Shown in pieces: positions 8,303-17,282 of a stretch of DNA of 56,482 nt (its first letter is position 1; every line of letters begins with the position of its first letter). Source of the stretch: Acidobacteriota bacterium (GTDB lineage Bacteria; Acidobacteriota; CAIWXX01); the NCBI GenBank assembly GCA_016191015.1, contig JACPPM010000184.1:1-56482 (forward strand). Direction: 5' to 3'. A program made the position numbers and the translations under genes. The notes beneath the pieces are model-generated. The model was not told the DNA's origin. It saw only the letters and a program-made list of their open reading frames with translations, and did not search any database.

Positions 8303-8983
8303 TCACGACTGTGGCTGGAGGTGTTCCCAGACGAATCCCATAAGATCATCACCCACTGCAGCGCCTTTGACCCGAAACGAATAGACCTTGTCCATGCCCA
8401 GTTTCTTGGTGTCGTCCTCGTGCGTCCAGAACTTGACCACGGACGACCCCTCGCTCTCAGCCTTGCTCAGCTCGGTCCACTTGAGCCTTCGCGAGTCTTC
8501 CGGATCATCCGAAATGAATTCGACGCCGTCGGCGGTGACGGTGAGTTTCCCGTTGCAGCTCCCGACGAGGTGCTCATGGACGACCATGAGAACGTACGGC
8601 GGCCCCGCCGCGATTGTGGCGGCCGGCTGCCCGCTCTTGATCATGCCCTCGATGAAGCTCTCCGCCTCCTCGCTGATTCCAGCGCCCTTGATCGTGTATT
8701 TGTAGGCCCTGTCCATGCCGACCTTCTTGGGATCCTTTTCATACGTGAAGATCGTGATCTGCCCGGGGCCCGGTATCATCACGCTCTTGATGTCGGCGAA
8801 GGTCCAGTTGCGGCTGTCCTTGGGCTCCCCCGACACGAAACGGATACCGCGGTCGTAAACCCTGAACGCGCCCTGACAGCTCCCGATCACGTGAGCGTGG
8901 TCGGCCTGATAACTGTAGCGAGGCGTCTCATCGGCCCAGATCCCGGCTGCCGAGAAAACCAATGCAAAGAGAATATGTCTCAT
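8303..8983 (-). CDS. Secreted protein with two tandem copies of one ~85-residue domain
   Basis: 226 residues with an N-terminal signal peptide (MRHILFALVFSAAGIWA). The mature part contains two clearly homologous halves: the first begins HVIGSCQGAFRVYDRGIRFV and the second HLVGSCNGKLTVTADGVEFI, and both continue through D(S)R, a W, a KxVGMD/KxLGMD motif and a predicted beta-strand YKYTIKGA/YSFRVKGA. The pattern resembles a PH-like barrel, but I cannot assign a family. The start at 8983 is preceded by AGGAGGGTGACCCC, a strong ribosome site; the longer ORF to 9586 is spurious. Function unknown. Confidence 0.75.
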   Translation of the reverse strand: MRHILFALVFSAAGIWADETPRYSYQADHAHVIGSCQGAFRVYDRGIRFVSGEPKDSRNWTFADIKSVMIPGPGQITIFTYEKDPKKVGMDRAYKYTIKGAGISEEAESFIEGMIKSGQPAATIAAGPPYVLMVVHEHLVGSCNGKLTVTADGVEFISDDPEDSRRLKWTELSKAESEGSSVVKFWTHEDDTKKLGMDKVYSFRVKGAAVGDDLMGFVWEHLQPQS

Positions 8984-9038
8984 GGGGTCACCCTCCTGAT
9001 CAGGGGAGATAGTAGGACAGTGTGGTCGGTGTTTACAA

Positions 9039-9077
9039 ATGCAAAATGCAAAATGCAAAAATGCAAAGTGCAAAATC
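9039..9077. repeat. Degenerate 7-bp tandem repeat (ATGCAAA type)
   Basis: Units ATGCAAA, ATGCAAA, ATGCAAAA, ATGCAAA, GTGCAAA. It lies in the divergent intergenic region between the duplicated-domain protein and the CHAD gene. Confidence 0.85.
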
Positions 9078-9124
9078 AGGGAGAGAGGACTCGAGAGGGG
9101 GTGCGGCCAAGGGGATCGGGAGTT

Positions 9125-9153
9125 TTGCGGCAGGCTGGGCGCAAGACTATAAT
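9125..9153 (+). promoter_or_regulatory. Sigma-70-like promoter for the CHAD gene
   Basis: TTGCGG (9125-9130) and TATAAT (9148-9153) are separated by 17 bases. The ATG of the CHAD gene starts only 12 bases after the -10 box, so the transcript would be leaderless or nearly so. Confidence 0.5.
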
Positions 9154-9164
9154 TCTCCAACACA

Positions 9165-10004
9165 ATGCAACAGGAAACGTACTGGAAGGCGGCGTCCCGG
9201 ATCCTGGGCGAACGCATCACGCGGTTCGTCCGGCTTTGCAGGAAGACGGCGTCGCGTGCGACGGAGGAGAACATCCATGACTTGAGGGTGAGCGCGCGGC
9301 GGCTGGCCGCGGCCCAGGCCGTCTTCGACCTGGAGGAGCTCGCCGATCTGAAGCGGGCCGCATCGCGGATCCGGCGCTCGATCGGCAAGATCCGCGATCT
9401 CGATGTGGCGATCGGCAACATCCGGCAGTTCGCTGAAGGTGTGGAGGATTCCGGAGAAATTGCCGGATGTGTGCGCCAGCTCTCATCGAACCGGCGGAGA
9501 ATTCTGAGAAAACTGCGTCCATCTCTTCGTTTGATGGTGCTCAAAGTTCCGCTCGTCGTGCCGCAGGGCGAGGAGCGTCCGTTCATGACCGAAGCGCGCG
9601 TGTACCTTCCCCCCTTGGTCGACGGCGCGCAGGGACTGGAGCTCGGGCTTCGGTCGCCGGAGAATTCCGGCCCGGTTCATAGGCTCCGGATCCGTATCAA
9701 GCGGCTCCGGTACCGCATCGAGCTCTTCGGGTCCGGACTCGACGACCGGAGCGAGCGATGGCTGGAGTCCTGCAAGCGGGTTCAGGACCGCCTGGGTGAC
9801 CTCCACGACCGCGACGTTCTGATCGGCATCCTCGAGAAGCGTTGGGAACAGCAGATCGGCCAGGGCCATGATGGCCGGGCGCTCAGCCGCCTTTTGGAAG
9901 ATGTCTGGAGGGACCGGCACCGGCGGAATGCAGAGATGCTCAGGACTCTCTCGCTTGGCTTTCTGGAAGAGATCCGGCAACGGGCCCTGGAGTTTCAGGT
10001 GTAG
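9165..10004 (+). CDS. CHAD-domain protein
   Basis: 279 residues. Conserved histidines and basic residues of the CHAD (conserved histidine alpha-helical) domain appear twice: [14 protein letters not shown] near residue 40 and [18 protein letters not shown] near residue 169, with the family aspartates in KIRDLDV and [14 protein letters not shown] domains bind inorganic polyphosphate, so a polyphosphate-associated role is likely. No fused CYTH domain. The first ATG is kept because a good promoter ends 12 bases before it. The next gene, an epimerase, begins 17 bases downstream on the same strand. Confidence 0.88.
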   Translation: MQQETYWKAASRILGERITRFVRLCRKTASRATEENIHDLRVSARRLAAAQAVFDLEELADLKRAASRIRRSIGKIRDLDVAIGNIRQFAEGVEDSGEIAGCVRQLSSNRRRILRKLRPSLRLMVLKVPLVVPQGEERPFMTEARVYLPPLVDGAQGLELGLRSPENSGPVHRLRIRIKRLRYRIELFGSGLDDRSERWLESCKRVQDRLGDLHDRDVLIGILEKRWEQQIGQGHDGRALSRLLEDVWRDRHRRNAEMLRTLSLGFLEEIRQRALEFQV

Positions 10005-10020
10005 AGGTGCGGAGTCGACA

Positions 10021-11076
10021 ATGAGGATTCTCGTTACGGGGAGCAGCGGGCTGATTGGGTCCGAGGCCGTTCGACACTTCGACGCCCTCGGCCACATCAC
10101 CTACGGGATCGACAACAACATGCGCCGGGAGTTTTTCGGCCCCGGCGGAGACACAACCTGGAATCTCCGCGACCTGCTCGCGAATACGGCGCGCTTCGAA
10201 CACCACGATATTGACATCCGCGATCGCCAGGCGGTGCTTCGCTTCTATTCGTCGCACCGTATCGACGCCACGGTCCATTGCGCGGCTCAACCGTCACACG
10301 ATCTCGCTGCATCGATGCCGTTTGTCGATTTCGATGTCAATGCGATGGGCACAATGAATCTGCTCGAATCGGCGCGGCAGCACGCACGCGAGGCGCCGTT
10401 CGTGTTCATGAGCACCAACAAGGTGTACGGCGACGCACCCAATGAGATCCAGCTGGTTGAAATGCCCACGCGGTGGGAATACGCAGACGGGCGTGCCGGC
10501 ATCACCGAGGAGATGCGCATTGACAGCTCGAAGCACAGCCTGTTCGGCGCGTCCAAGGTGGCGGCCGACGTCATGGTGCAGGAGTACGGACGGTATTTCG
10601 GAATGGCCACGGTGTGTTTCCGCGGTGGATGCCTCACGGGGCCGGCCCACAGCGGCGTCGAGCTGCACGGGTTTCTTTCTTACCTGGTAAAGGTGGCCAT
10701 CGATGGGGCCGAGTACAGGATTTACGGGTACAAGGGCAAACAGGTGCGAGACAACATTCACAGCGCCGATGTGGTGAAGGCGTTCGAGCGGTTCATCGAC
10801 GCGCCGCGGCCGGCGGAGATTTACAACCTCGGTGGTGGCAGGGAGAACAGCATTTCGATGATCGAGGCGATCGAGGCGATCGAGGGGATGACTGGCACAC
10901 GGGTACGGACGACCTACGTGGACGCGAACCGGCAGGGGGACCACATCTGCTACATTAGCGATCTGGGCAAGCTCAGGGGCCACTATCCGGGCTGGTCGAT
11001 CACGCGGCCGCTGCGCGGTATCCTGGAGGAAATGGTCCGATCCGGGATTGACAGGCGGACGAGCGGGCGGACATGA
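10021..11076 (+). CDS. NAD-dependent epimerase, CDP-paratose 2-epimerase-like
   Basis: 351 residues, extended SDR fold. It starts [17 protein letters not shown] with the GxxGxxG NAD-binding loop; STNKVYGD and [18 protein letters not shown] resemble the CDP-tyvelose/paratose epimerase group. The position where classical SDR enzymes have YxxxK reads FGASK here, so the catalytic tyrosine appears to be phenylalanine. The stop overlaps the next epimerase start by 4 bases (ATGA), giving tight coupling. With the following epimerase and GT2 gene it forms a sugar-nucleotide/glycan cassette. The true substrate is unknown. Confidence 0.8.
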   Translation: MRILVTGSSGLIGSEAVRHFDALGHITYGIDNNMRREFFGPGGDTTWNLRDLLANTARFEHHDIDIRDRQAVLRFYSSHRIDATVHCAAQPSHDLAASMPFVDFDVNAMGTMNLLESARQHAREAPFVFMSTNKVYGDAPNEIQLVEMPTRWEYADGRAGITEEMRIDSSKHSLFGASKVAADVMVQEYGRYFGMATVCFRGGCLTGPAHSGVELHGFLSYLVKVAIDGAEYRIYGYKGKQVRDNIHSADVVKAFERFIDAPRPAEIYNLGGGRENSISMIEAIEAIEGMTGTRVRTTYVDANRQGDHICYISDLGKLRGHYPGWSITRPLRGILEEMVRSGIDRRTSGRT

Positions 11077-12179
11077 AAATCCTCGTGACGGGAGGAGCAG
11101 GGTTCATCGGGTCGCACCTCGTCGATGCGCTCGTCGCCAAAGCCCATCAGGTCCGCATCCTGGACAATCTCACCCCTCAGGTGCATCGGAAAGGCGTGCC
11201 GGTCTGGCTCAACAGAAGCGCCGAGTTTGTTCAGGGGGACGTGCGCGACGCCGACGTGCTCGCCCGAGCCCTCATCGGAGTCGACGCCGTCGCGCACCTG
11301 GCGGCGGAAGTCGGCGTCGCACAGTCGAATTATGAGGTGCGGAGGTATGTCGAGGCCAATAGCGGCGGGACAGCGAATCTGCTCGACATCCTCATCAAGA
11401 CCGGCTTGCGTCCCGCTCTGGTCATCCCGGGGTCGATGATCTGCTACGGCGAAGGTCTCTATCGTCGGGCAGATGGCGCTCCGGTCAGACCGCCGATCAG
11501 AACGCGCGAGATGATCGATCGTTACGGATGGGAGCCGGTCTGCCCGGAAAGCCGAGCCGCGCTCGTGCCGGTTCCGACCCCCGAGCACGCGGTCCAGAAC
11601 ATAGGCTCGATCTATGCACTCACGAAATTCGACCAGGAGAAACTGGGTCTGAACCTCGGACGCCTGCACTCGATTCCCGTCACCGTCCTGCGCTTCTTCA
11701 ATGTTTACGGGCCGCGCCAGTCGCTCTCAAACCCCTACACCGGGGTGACGGCGATATTCATGGCCAGGATCAAAAACGCCAGGCCACCGGTTATCTACGA
11801 GGATGGTGGGCAGACGAGAGACTTCGTGTCGGTGCACGACGTCGTGAGGGCGATCATGGCCGCTCTCGTGGATCGGTCGGCGCCAGGCGAGTGTCTCAAC
11901 ATCGGGAGCGGCGTGCCGACCAAGATCGGCGAGCTCGCCCGCATGATGGCCGCCGCGTGCGGCTCGTCGATCGCTCCCGTCGTCACGGGCGAGTTTCGCG
12001 ATGGTGACATCCGGCACTGCTTCGCCGATACCACGCGGGCCTCCGCGGCCCTCGGCTTCCATCCCGCCGTGGAGATCGCACAGGGCCTCGACGAGCTCGT
12101 AGGGTGGGCCGAAACCGAAGAGGCGACGGACATGTATGAGCAGGCTGAGGCCGAGCTGCGGCGCGCCGGCATTCTCTGA
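11073..12179 (+). CDS. NAD-dependent sugar-nucleotide epimerase (dTDP-rhamnose 4-epimerase-like)
   Basis: 368 residues, extended [23 protein letters not shown] is the Rossmann start; the catalytic YALTK motif is intact after GSI, and [10 protein letters not shown] plus the [15 protein letters not shown] substrate loop match UDP-glucose 4-epimerase and dTDP-L-rhamnose 4-epimerase relatives. An insertion between about residues 125 and 170 (around CYGEGLYRR) resembles the rhamnose-epimerase subgroup. Coupled by ATGA overlap to the preceding epimerase and followed 4 bases later by the glycosyltransferase. Confidence 0.85.
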   Translation: MKILVTGGAGFIGSHLVDALVAKAHQVRILDNLTPQVHRKGVPVWLNRSAEFVQGDVRDADVLARALIGVDAVAHLAAEVGVAQSNYEVRRYVEANSGGTANLLDILIKTGLRPALVIPGSMICYGEGLYRRADGAPVRPPIRTREMIDRYGWEPVCPESRAALVPVPTPEHAVQNIGSIYALTKFDQEKLGLNLGRLHSIPVTVLRFFNVYGPRQSLSNPYTGVTAIFMARIKNARPPVIYEDGGQTRDFVSVHDVVRAIMAALVDRSAPGECLNIGSGVPTKIGELARMMAAACGSSIAPVVTGEFRDGDIRHCFADTTRASAALGFHPAVEIAQGLDELVGWAETEEATDMYEQAEAELRRAGIL

Positions 12180-12183
12180 GACG

Positions 12184-12924
12184 ATGAAGCTCTCGATCCT
12201 GATCCCGGCCCGCAACGAAGAGGGGGCGATCGAGTCGACGGTGAACCGGATCTACGAGACCCTGCGTACTGCGGGCATCGATCACGAGATTGTCGTCATC
12301 AACGATCACAGCACGGACCGAACCGGCGAGGTGCTACGGGACGCCGCATCGCGGATTCCTTCGCTGCGCCCGATCGACAACACAATGCAGCCGGGCTTCG
12401 GGCACGCCGTACGAGCGGGCCTCGATGTGTTTGCAGGCGACGTCGCGATCGTCGTCATGGGCGATGAGTCGGATGACCCCGCCGACATCATCGCGTACTA
12501 CCGCAAATTCACCGACGGGTATGAATGCGTGTTCGGCTCTCGTTTCATGAAGGGCTCCAAGATCCTCAACTACCCGACCCACAAGCTGATCATCAACCGC
12601 ATCGCGAACCGTTTCATCAAGCTCCTTTTCCGGATCCCGCTGAACGACACCACCAACGCCTTCAAAGGATACAAGCGGAACGTCGTCGAGGGCATACAGC
12701 CTCTGATCTCGCCTCACTTCAATCTCACCGTCGAGATGCCCCTGAAGGCGATCATCCGCGGCTATCGCTATGCGGTGATCCCCATCAGCTGGCACGGCCG
12801 TCTGTCTGGTATGTCGAAACTGAGGCTCCAGGAGATGGGAAGCCGATATCTTTTCATCGTCCTCTACCTGTGGCTCGAGAAAATGCTCTCGCGCGGCGAC
12901 TACCGGCGCAAAGACTCGGGATGA
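12184..12924 (+). CDS. GT2 glycosyltransferase, polyprenyl-phosphate sugar synthase type
   Basis: 246 residues. MKLSILIPARNEE at the N-terminus, INDHSTDRT and the MGDESDDP acidic motif define a GT-A fold family 2 enzyme of the DPM1-like group that moves a sugar to polyprenyl phosphate. DTTNAFKGYKR and a C-terminal WHGRLSGMSK stretch fit that group; there is no clear C-terminal membrane helix pair, so it should be peripheral. The ATG at 12184 is chosen because homology starts there; the longer ORF would overlap the epimerase. It likely uses a product of the two epimerases encoded just upstream. Confidence 0.86.
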   Translation: MKLSILIPARNEEGAIESTVNRIYETLRTAGIDHEIVVINDHSTDRTGEVLRDAASRIPSLRPIDNTMQPGFGHAVRAGLDVFAGDVAIVVMGDESDDPADIIAYYRKFTDGYECVFGSRFMKGSKILNYPTHKLIINRIANRFIKLLFRIPLNDTTNAFKGYKRNVVEGIQPLISPHFNLTVEMPLKAIIRGYRYAVIPISWHGRLSGMSKLRLQEMGSRYLFIVLYLWLEKMLSRGDYRRKDSG

Positions 12925-12960
12925 TCGACGCCGGGAGACCGCGGCGGCGCCCGCCTGCCC

Positions 12961-13449
12961 CTACTTCACTTCGATGGGCCGGCGTGACGTCCGCGGGGCT
13001 TCGACGTGCGGCCGCGCCTCGCCTCTGCGACAATCCTTGCAGACACCATAGATCTGAAGGCTGTGGCTCTCAGGCGCGAAGGCGATCGACGCTGCGGCGC
13101 GTTCCTGCAGCGACTCGATCTCCTGGCAGATAAACTCGAACGTCTGGCCGCACCGCGTGCAGACCATGTGATCGTGATGAGGGCGCCGGAGATGGTGTTC
13201 GTACCGCATTCGACCGTCCTTGAGGTCGACCTGTCGGGCGACCCCGCTGTCACAAAACAGCTTCAGCGCACGGTAGACGGTCGACCGGCCGATCTCAGGA
13301 TGCTCGCGGTGCACAAGGTCATACAGATCTTCGGCGCTGATGTGGGAGCTGGACCGGAGAAAATACTCGAGCACGACGTCGCGCTTTCGCGAACGCTTCC
13401 GGCGGCTGTCCTGCAAGTATCTGTCCAAAACCTTCCGTTCGGCCTTCAC
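12961..13449 (-). CDS. Fur-family metal-dependent repressor
   Basis: 162 residues. The N-terminal winged helix contains HISAEDLYDLV and GRSTVYRALKLF, the Fur recognition-helix pattern. The dimerisation half has HHDHMVCTRC (Cys97, Cys100) and GVCKDCRRG (Cys137, Cys140), the structural zinc ligands of Fur, Zur and PerR. The metal cannot be told from the sequence. It converges on the glycan cassette and is divergent from the secreted gene at 13560; the 110-base divergent gap is where an autoregulatory site would be expected, but I see no clear Fur box. Confidence 0.9.
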   Translation of the reverse strand: MKAERKVLDRYLQDSRRKRSRKRDVVLEYFLRSSSHISAEDLYDLVHREHPEIGRSTVYRALKLFCDSGVARQVDLKDGRMRYEHHLRRPHHDHMVCTRCGQTFEFICQEIESLQERAAASIAFAPESHSLQIYGVCKDCRRGEARPHVEAPRTSRRPIEVK

Positions 13450-13559
13450 ATATCCTCCAGACGCCGATTATATGCGAGAAAGACCGGTGGAGGTCCAGTG
13501 CCTGACTTGTCGCTGCGCCGACCGATGAAGTAAGCTGGTTCTGACTGCGGAGGGATGAG

Positions 13560-14537
13560 ATGCGGGCGCGAATGATTCCGTTGGGTGGCCTGTGGGTCGC
13601 CGCATTTCTATTCGTTGCCTCGGCTGGCACGCGGGTACAGGGGGACATGGATCCGATGCAATCAGGCACGGAGTCGAGCGCAGAATGGGACTCCACAGCG
13701 GATGGTGAATTCGGTGCCGCTGCCGCCGCGGGGTGCCCGAGCTGTGACAAGGGATATCAATCGCTGCCGTCCGACGGGAGGGTATGGGATATCGTGGCGT
13801 GGATGAAGCACGCGTACCCGGGAGCGGCGACGAGCCACCTCACGCAGGCTCGCGGCTTCGGAAACGAGGGTTTCCTGGATTTTCATCTGGTCGACGGCGG
13901 GAAACGGATTTTTTTCGCAAAGGCCGCTGAGCTCAAAACCCGCATCACACGAAGCCTCGAGCAGTTTCATTTCGACGATGAATGGGTCTACATCGATTTC
14001 GAGTGGACGGACGGGAGTGAGAGCGCACCGACGCCCTGGTATCGCGAGTTCACGAAGAGAGATCTGGGGCCGTACGTCGGCAAGTGGGCGCTGCGCGGCG
14101 CCAGAACAGGCGAGCCCTTCGAGATTCATTCGCGTTTTCGCAACTGTCCCGACACCGCGAGGCACAAGTTCGCCGCAACCAATACGATCCTCGGGCCGGT
14201 CCATGCTCCGTATACTCGCTGTATCATGGATGTCCGGAGTGGCGCGACCAAGCCGGTCAAGGCTTTGGTGCTGGAGTCGGTTTCGGGCAAGCCGGGCGGG
14301 CGACAATTTCGGGAGTGGTATTGGTACGGCAAGTCCGAGGACGGCACCGAGACGTATGGGCTCATTCGATGGGACTACTACGAGCGCAGCGGCCCGACCG
14401 AGCCTTGGAGGCTGATGAACGGTGGATGCCAGCTCAACAAGATCGTCGGAGGCGACGCGTGCATCCCCTGGGCCGTGATCAACGTCATCAACCAGACCCG
14501 CGGGTGCGTGACCCTCGGACCAGCCACATGCCCCTGA
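13560..14537 (+). CDS. Secreted protein of unknown function
   Basis: 325 residues with an N-terminal signal peptide (LGGLWVAAFLFVASAGTRVQG). The mature part starts with a small-residue, acidic spacer and a CPSCDKG motif, then an alpha/beta region rich in W, Y and charged residues without a recognisable family signature. Six or more cysteines are spread through it (CPSC, NC, RC, GGC, DAC, RGC, TC), compatible with disulfides outside the cytoplasm. GGAGGGATGAG precedes the start. It is followed 30 bases later by another secreted gene on the same strand, so the two are probably co-transcribed. I do not recognise it. Confidence 0.7.
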   Translation: MRARMIPLGGLWVAAFLFVASAGTRVQGDMDPMQSGTESSAEWDSTADGEFGAAAAAGCPSCDKGYQSLPSDGRVWDIVAWMKHAYPGAATSHLTQARGFGNEGFLDFHLVDGGKRIFFAKAAELKTRITRSLEQFHFDDEWVYIDFEWTDGSESAPTPWYREFTKRDLGPYVGKWALRGARTGEPFEIHSRFRNCPDTARHKFAATNTILGPVHAPYTRCIMDVRSGATKPVKALVLESVSGKPGGRQFREWYWYGKSEDGTETYGLIRWDYYERSGPTEPWRLMNGGCQLNKIVGGDACIPWAVINVINQTRGCVTLGPATCP

Positions 14538-14567
14538 TCGCCGCCCGTCAGGCGGCCTGACCCCGCC

Positions 14568-15635
14568 GTGCCGCGTCAGTGCCAACGGTACGCTCGTGCG
14601 GCAGCGTTCGCCCTGTCGCTCCTCTGCCTCGGAGTCCCGGCCCGATACGCACGCAGTGACCCGGACAGCACCCTGCCCCCGGAAGGGCCTCGCGACGCTC
14701 TGGTCTGGTCAGCCGTTAACGACGGCATCCCGACCACGGCCTGGATCCGAGCCACGCCCAAGGGCTACGAAGTGCTCAGCACACGGGAGGCGCTCGTCCT
14801 CTCCGTGGGCGGAAACCTTTCGGTTGTTCACGTTCGCACAGCGAAGGCCCCGTTGTGCGACTGCGATAAGTGGCAGGAGGCGGGTTTCCTCGAAGGTCCA
14901 TGCCCTCCTGCAGGCGAGACCGGCTCCATCCAGACTCTCGTCGCAGAGAGCCTCCCTGCCGGTAAACCGGCCACGGTTTCACCCCGAACACCGGGTCCGG
15001 ATGAAAACGAGGCGACGGCATGGCAGTCGCTGGAAGATCAGGTGACGGTGCAGTCGTCGGTCGGGCCGTATCTCTTCGTCGTGCGATCGAGCTCGAGCAG
15101 CGAGTGCGGGGCGATCGACCGAACATGGCGATCATCGTTCCAGGTTTGGACCCTGGAGACCTCTCGGAACGTGGACATCCTGACTCCAGCCGAGCGTGGA
15201 GCGCTCAACGCCGCGGCTAGACCCGTGGCATTCTCGAGGATGGAAAAGGAAAGACTCCTGACAGATTCCGCCGCCGATCTCTCGATGTCTGCGATCCTCA
15301 CCCGTTACGATCCCAAAGCCGGGTTGATCGTGCAGTATCAGTTCACGGCGCCCGCCTGCTATGCCTGCTCTGACGAATGGGGATCCTATTCAGTCTCAGC
15401 ATTGGTGACGGCCGAGAAACTTCCCGATAGTTTGCGCCCCTACGCAGAATGGCCGGCATTCGTGCAGGCATACGCCAAGAGCCGCAAGGATCACACGGCT
15501 CGCGGCTGGACGATCGTCGGCGGAACGCCCGAAGAAATCGAACGAGTGCTGAGCCAGTTCAAACGGATCCCGGAGTCTGGCTCCTCAGAAATCCCAAAAT
15601 CCAAGGTCCAAAGTCCACGGTCCCCGAACAATTGA
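14568..15635 (+). CDS. Secreted protein of unknown function
   Basis: 355 residues starting at a GTG. A signal peptide is evident (AAAFALSLLCLGVPARYA). The mature protein contains CDCDKW, a GPCPP loop, CGAID and PACYACSDEWG, so disulfides or metal binding are possible. The C-terminal 15 residues (PKSKVQSPRS-type) are encoded by a 7-bp tandem repeat and look like a repeat-driven extension. No family recognised. Together with the upstream gene it may form a two-gene secreted unit. Confidence 0.65.
   Translation: MPRQCQRYARAAAFALSLLCLGVPARYARSDPDSTLPPEGPRDALVWSAVNDGIPTTAWIRATPKGYEVLSTREALVLSVGGNLSVVHVRTAKAPLCDCDKWQEAGFLEGPCPPAGETGSIQTLVAESLPAGKPATVSPRTPGPDENEATAWQSLEDQVTVQSSVGPYLFVVRSSSSSECGAIDRTWRSSFQVWTLETSRNVDILTPAERGALNAAARPVAFSRMEKERLLTDSAADLSMSAILTRYDPKAGLIVQYQFTAPACYACSDEWGSYSVSALVTAEKLPDSLRPYAEWPAFVQAYAKSRKDHTARGWTIVGGTPEEIERVLSQFKRIPESGSSEIPKSKVQSPRSPNN
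15590..15624. repeat. Degenerate 7-bp tandem repeat (AAGTCCA type)
   Basis: Units AATCCCA, AAATCCA, AGGTCCA, AAGTCCA, CGGTCCC. It spans the last codons of the preceding gene, ending 11 bases before its stop. Confidence 0.75.
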
Positions 15636-15674
15636 CGACGGCACCGGGGGCGACCCTTGGTCGCTCGATCCTTG

Positions 15675-16451
15675 CTACTCTCCGCCCTCCCTGTTCAGAT
15701 TCTGGAGTGTGAAGCGGTCCGCTGGTTGTGGCTTGTCGAATGCGATGCCTTTGAGCAACACCGTGGTGCGGCTGCCCTTCCTCAGGTCGAGCATCTCCAT
15801 CTTGCGAGCCACCCAACGGCCGTCGATCTGCTGAATGTCGGAGAAAACGAGGCGCTTGGCGGGATCTTTCTCGCCTTTGCGAAACGCTTCCCCGCGCACC
15901 ATGAACAGGATGTCCTTCCTGATCGTGAGGATCCTCCTCTCATACGCAGATCTCTCTTTCGGTCTGGCTTCGATCACCAGGCAGGGCTGGCCATCGAGGG
16001 TGATGTCGGCCAGCTGCGCGACTTCGTATTTCGTGTGATCGAATTCCTCCATGTCCTCATAGCTGAAGTCGGTTCCGACAAACGATGATTCGCGATCCTG
16101 CGACGCGATGCGGCGCTCGCGCTTCATCGAAGGCAGGTACAGCCACTGGTCAGGCGTGCCGGCGGGGCGGCCGACCGAGAGAAACCCAACGCCCCGAACT
16201 TCGGGCGGATCCGTGAAGCGGATCAGCTGCTTCGCGTCCCCGGCGAACCCCACGCGAAAACTCCGCCACCCCTTCCTCCGCTCCTTGCCCTCCTTCGAAA
16301 CGACCACCAGATCACCCGTGTACTCCTGGGTTTTCGTTCTGTGGCGGCTCTCCATCTCTCCGAGGATCTTCCGTGCCTCGTCCGCCGCGCACACACCGGC
16401 GCACAACGCGAATACCAACATCACTACGCCGCGGAGTATCACCGGCTTCAT
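15675..16451 (-). CDS. LolA-like outer membrane lipoprotein-sorting protein
   Basis: 258 residues with a signal peptide (VVMLVFALCAGVCAA). RKILGEMESRHRTKTQ, IRFTDPPEVRGVGFLSV and the PDQWLYLPSMKRERRI motif are characteristic of the periplasmic lipoprotein-sorting family that works with MacB/LolE-like transporters. The start at 16451 is chosen over 16472 because GGAGG lies 5 bases upstream of the ATG, and the earlier ATG overlaps the ATPase stop. It follows the LolD-type ATPase on the same strand, so both likely handle the same exported lipoprotein or lipid cargo, but the expected permease is not here. Confidence 0.82.
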   Translation of the reverse strand: MKPVILRGVVMLVFALCAGVCAADEARKILGEMESRHRTKTQEYTGDLVVVSKEGKERRKGWRSFRVGFAGDAKQLIRFTDPPEVRGVGFLSVGRPAGTPDQWLYLPSMKRERRIASQDRESSFVGTDFSYEDMEEFDHTKYEVAQLADITLDGQPCLVIEARPKERSAYERRILTIRKDILFMVRGEAFRKGEKDPAKRLVFSDIQQIDGRWVARKMEMLDLRKGSRTTVLLKGIAFDKPQPADRFTLQNLNREGGE

Positions 16452-16468
16452 CCCTGCCTCCAATTGAT

Positions 16469-17143
16469 TCATCGACGTTCGTCTCCTTCAATCCTGCCGT
16501 CGCGGAGCCGAATCACGCGTTCGCACGCTGCCGCAGCCATCTGGTCGTGAGTGACCATCACGATCGTGGTCCGGCGACCGTTGTGAATCATCTTCAGCAG
16601 CGCAAGGATCTCGTCGCCGCGAGCCGAATCGAGGTTGCCGGTGGGTTCGTCGGCGAGGAGCAACCGCGGATCGGTGACGATGGCACGCGCGATGGCCACG
16701 CGTTGCCGCTCTCCCCCCGACAGCTCATCGGGCAAGTGCCCGGCCCGATCGGAAAGCCCGACGTCGGCCAGCACCCGTCCGACACGCCGATCGATCTCGC
16801 CACGGGCCACCTTGGCCAGGTGCAACGGCAGGGCCACGTTCTGCAATGCTGTGAGGGTCGGCATCAGGTGAAACGCCTGGAACACGTAAGAGACGTGTGA
16901 CCGGCGGAACAGAGACCGCCCTTCTTCGTTCTCCTTCGATAGATCCCTCCCGTCCACGAGCACCGAGCCGGACGTGGGAAGATCGAGACCACCCATCAGA
17001 TTCAGAAGCGTCGACTTCCCCGACCCCGATGGCCCCATGATCGCCGCCATCTCACCATCGCCGATCTCAAGGTTGATCCCTTGCAGAACTGTGAGTCTCG
17101 TCTTCCCGTCGAAAACCTTCGTTACCTCGGTCAGCGTCACCAT
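16469..17143 (-). CDS. ABC transporter ATPase, LolD/MacB family
   Basis: 224 residues, the standard length. Walker [11 protein letters not shown]-loop region, signature [14 protein letters not shown], Walker [14 protein letters not shown] and the H-loop MVTHD are all intact. ATPases of this group power MacB, LolCDE and FtsX-like mechanotransmission systems. The LolA-like gene begins just downstream, but no FtsX/MacB-type permease lies next to it; the upstream neighbour across a repeat-rich gap is a glycoside hydrolase. It may act with a permease encoded elsewhere, or the permease may have been lost. Confidence 0.9.
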   Translation of the reverse strand: MVTLTEVTKVFDGKTRLTVLQGINLEIGDGEMAAIMGPSGSGKSTLLNLMGGLDLPTSGSVLVDGRDLSKENEEGRSLFRRSHVSYVFQAFHLMPTLTALQNVALPLHLAKVARGEIDRRVGRVLADVGLSDRAGHLPDELSGGERQRVAIARAIVTDPRLLLADEPTGNLDSARGDEILALLKMIHNGRRTTIVMVTHDQMAAAACERVIRLRDGRIEGDERR

Positions 17144-17160
17144 CGGCCACTCTCCGTCGA

Positions 17161-17192
17161 GTTTAAGGTTTAAAGTTTCAAGTTTAAGGTTA
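17161..17192. repeat. Degenerate 7-bp tandem repeat (GTTTAAG type)
   Basis: Units GTTTAAG, GTTTAAA, GTTTCAA, GTTTAAG. It is the left half of an inverted pair: 17175-17191 is the exact reverse complement of 17262-17278, so the RNA could form a 17-bp stem around the intervening 70 bases. Confidence 0.85.
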
Positions 17193-17247
17193 CCGGACCG
17201 CGCTCGGCGTCAAAATCCACTTATTATCCCGATCCCCCCCTCCCGCG

Positions 17248-17282
17248 AACTTTAAACTTTGAACCTTAAACTTGAAACCTCA
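17248..17282. repeat. Degenerate 7-bp tandem repeat (AACTTTA type)
   Basis: Units AACTTTA, AACTTTG, AACCTTA, AACTTGA. It is the reverse-complement partner of the repeat at 17161-17192 and reaches the stop codon of the glycoside hydrolase gene. Confidence 0.85.
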
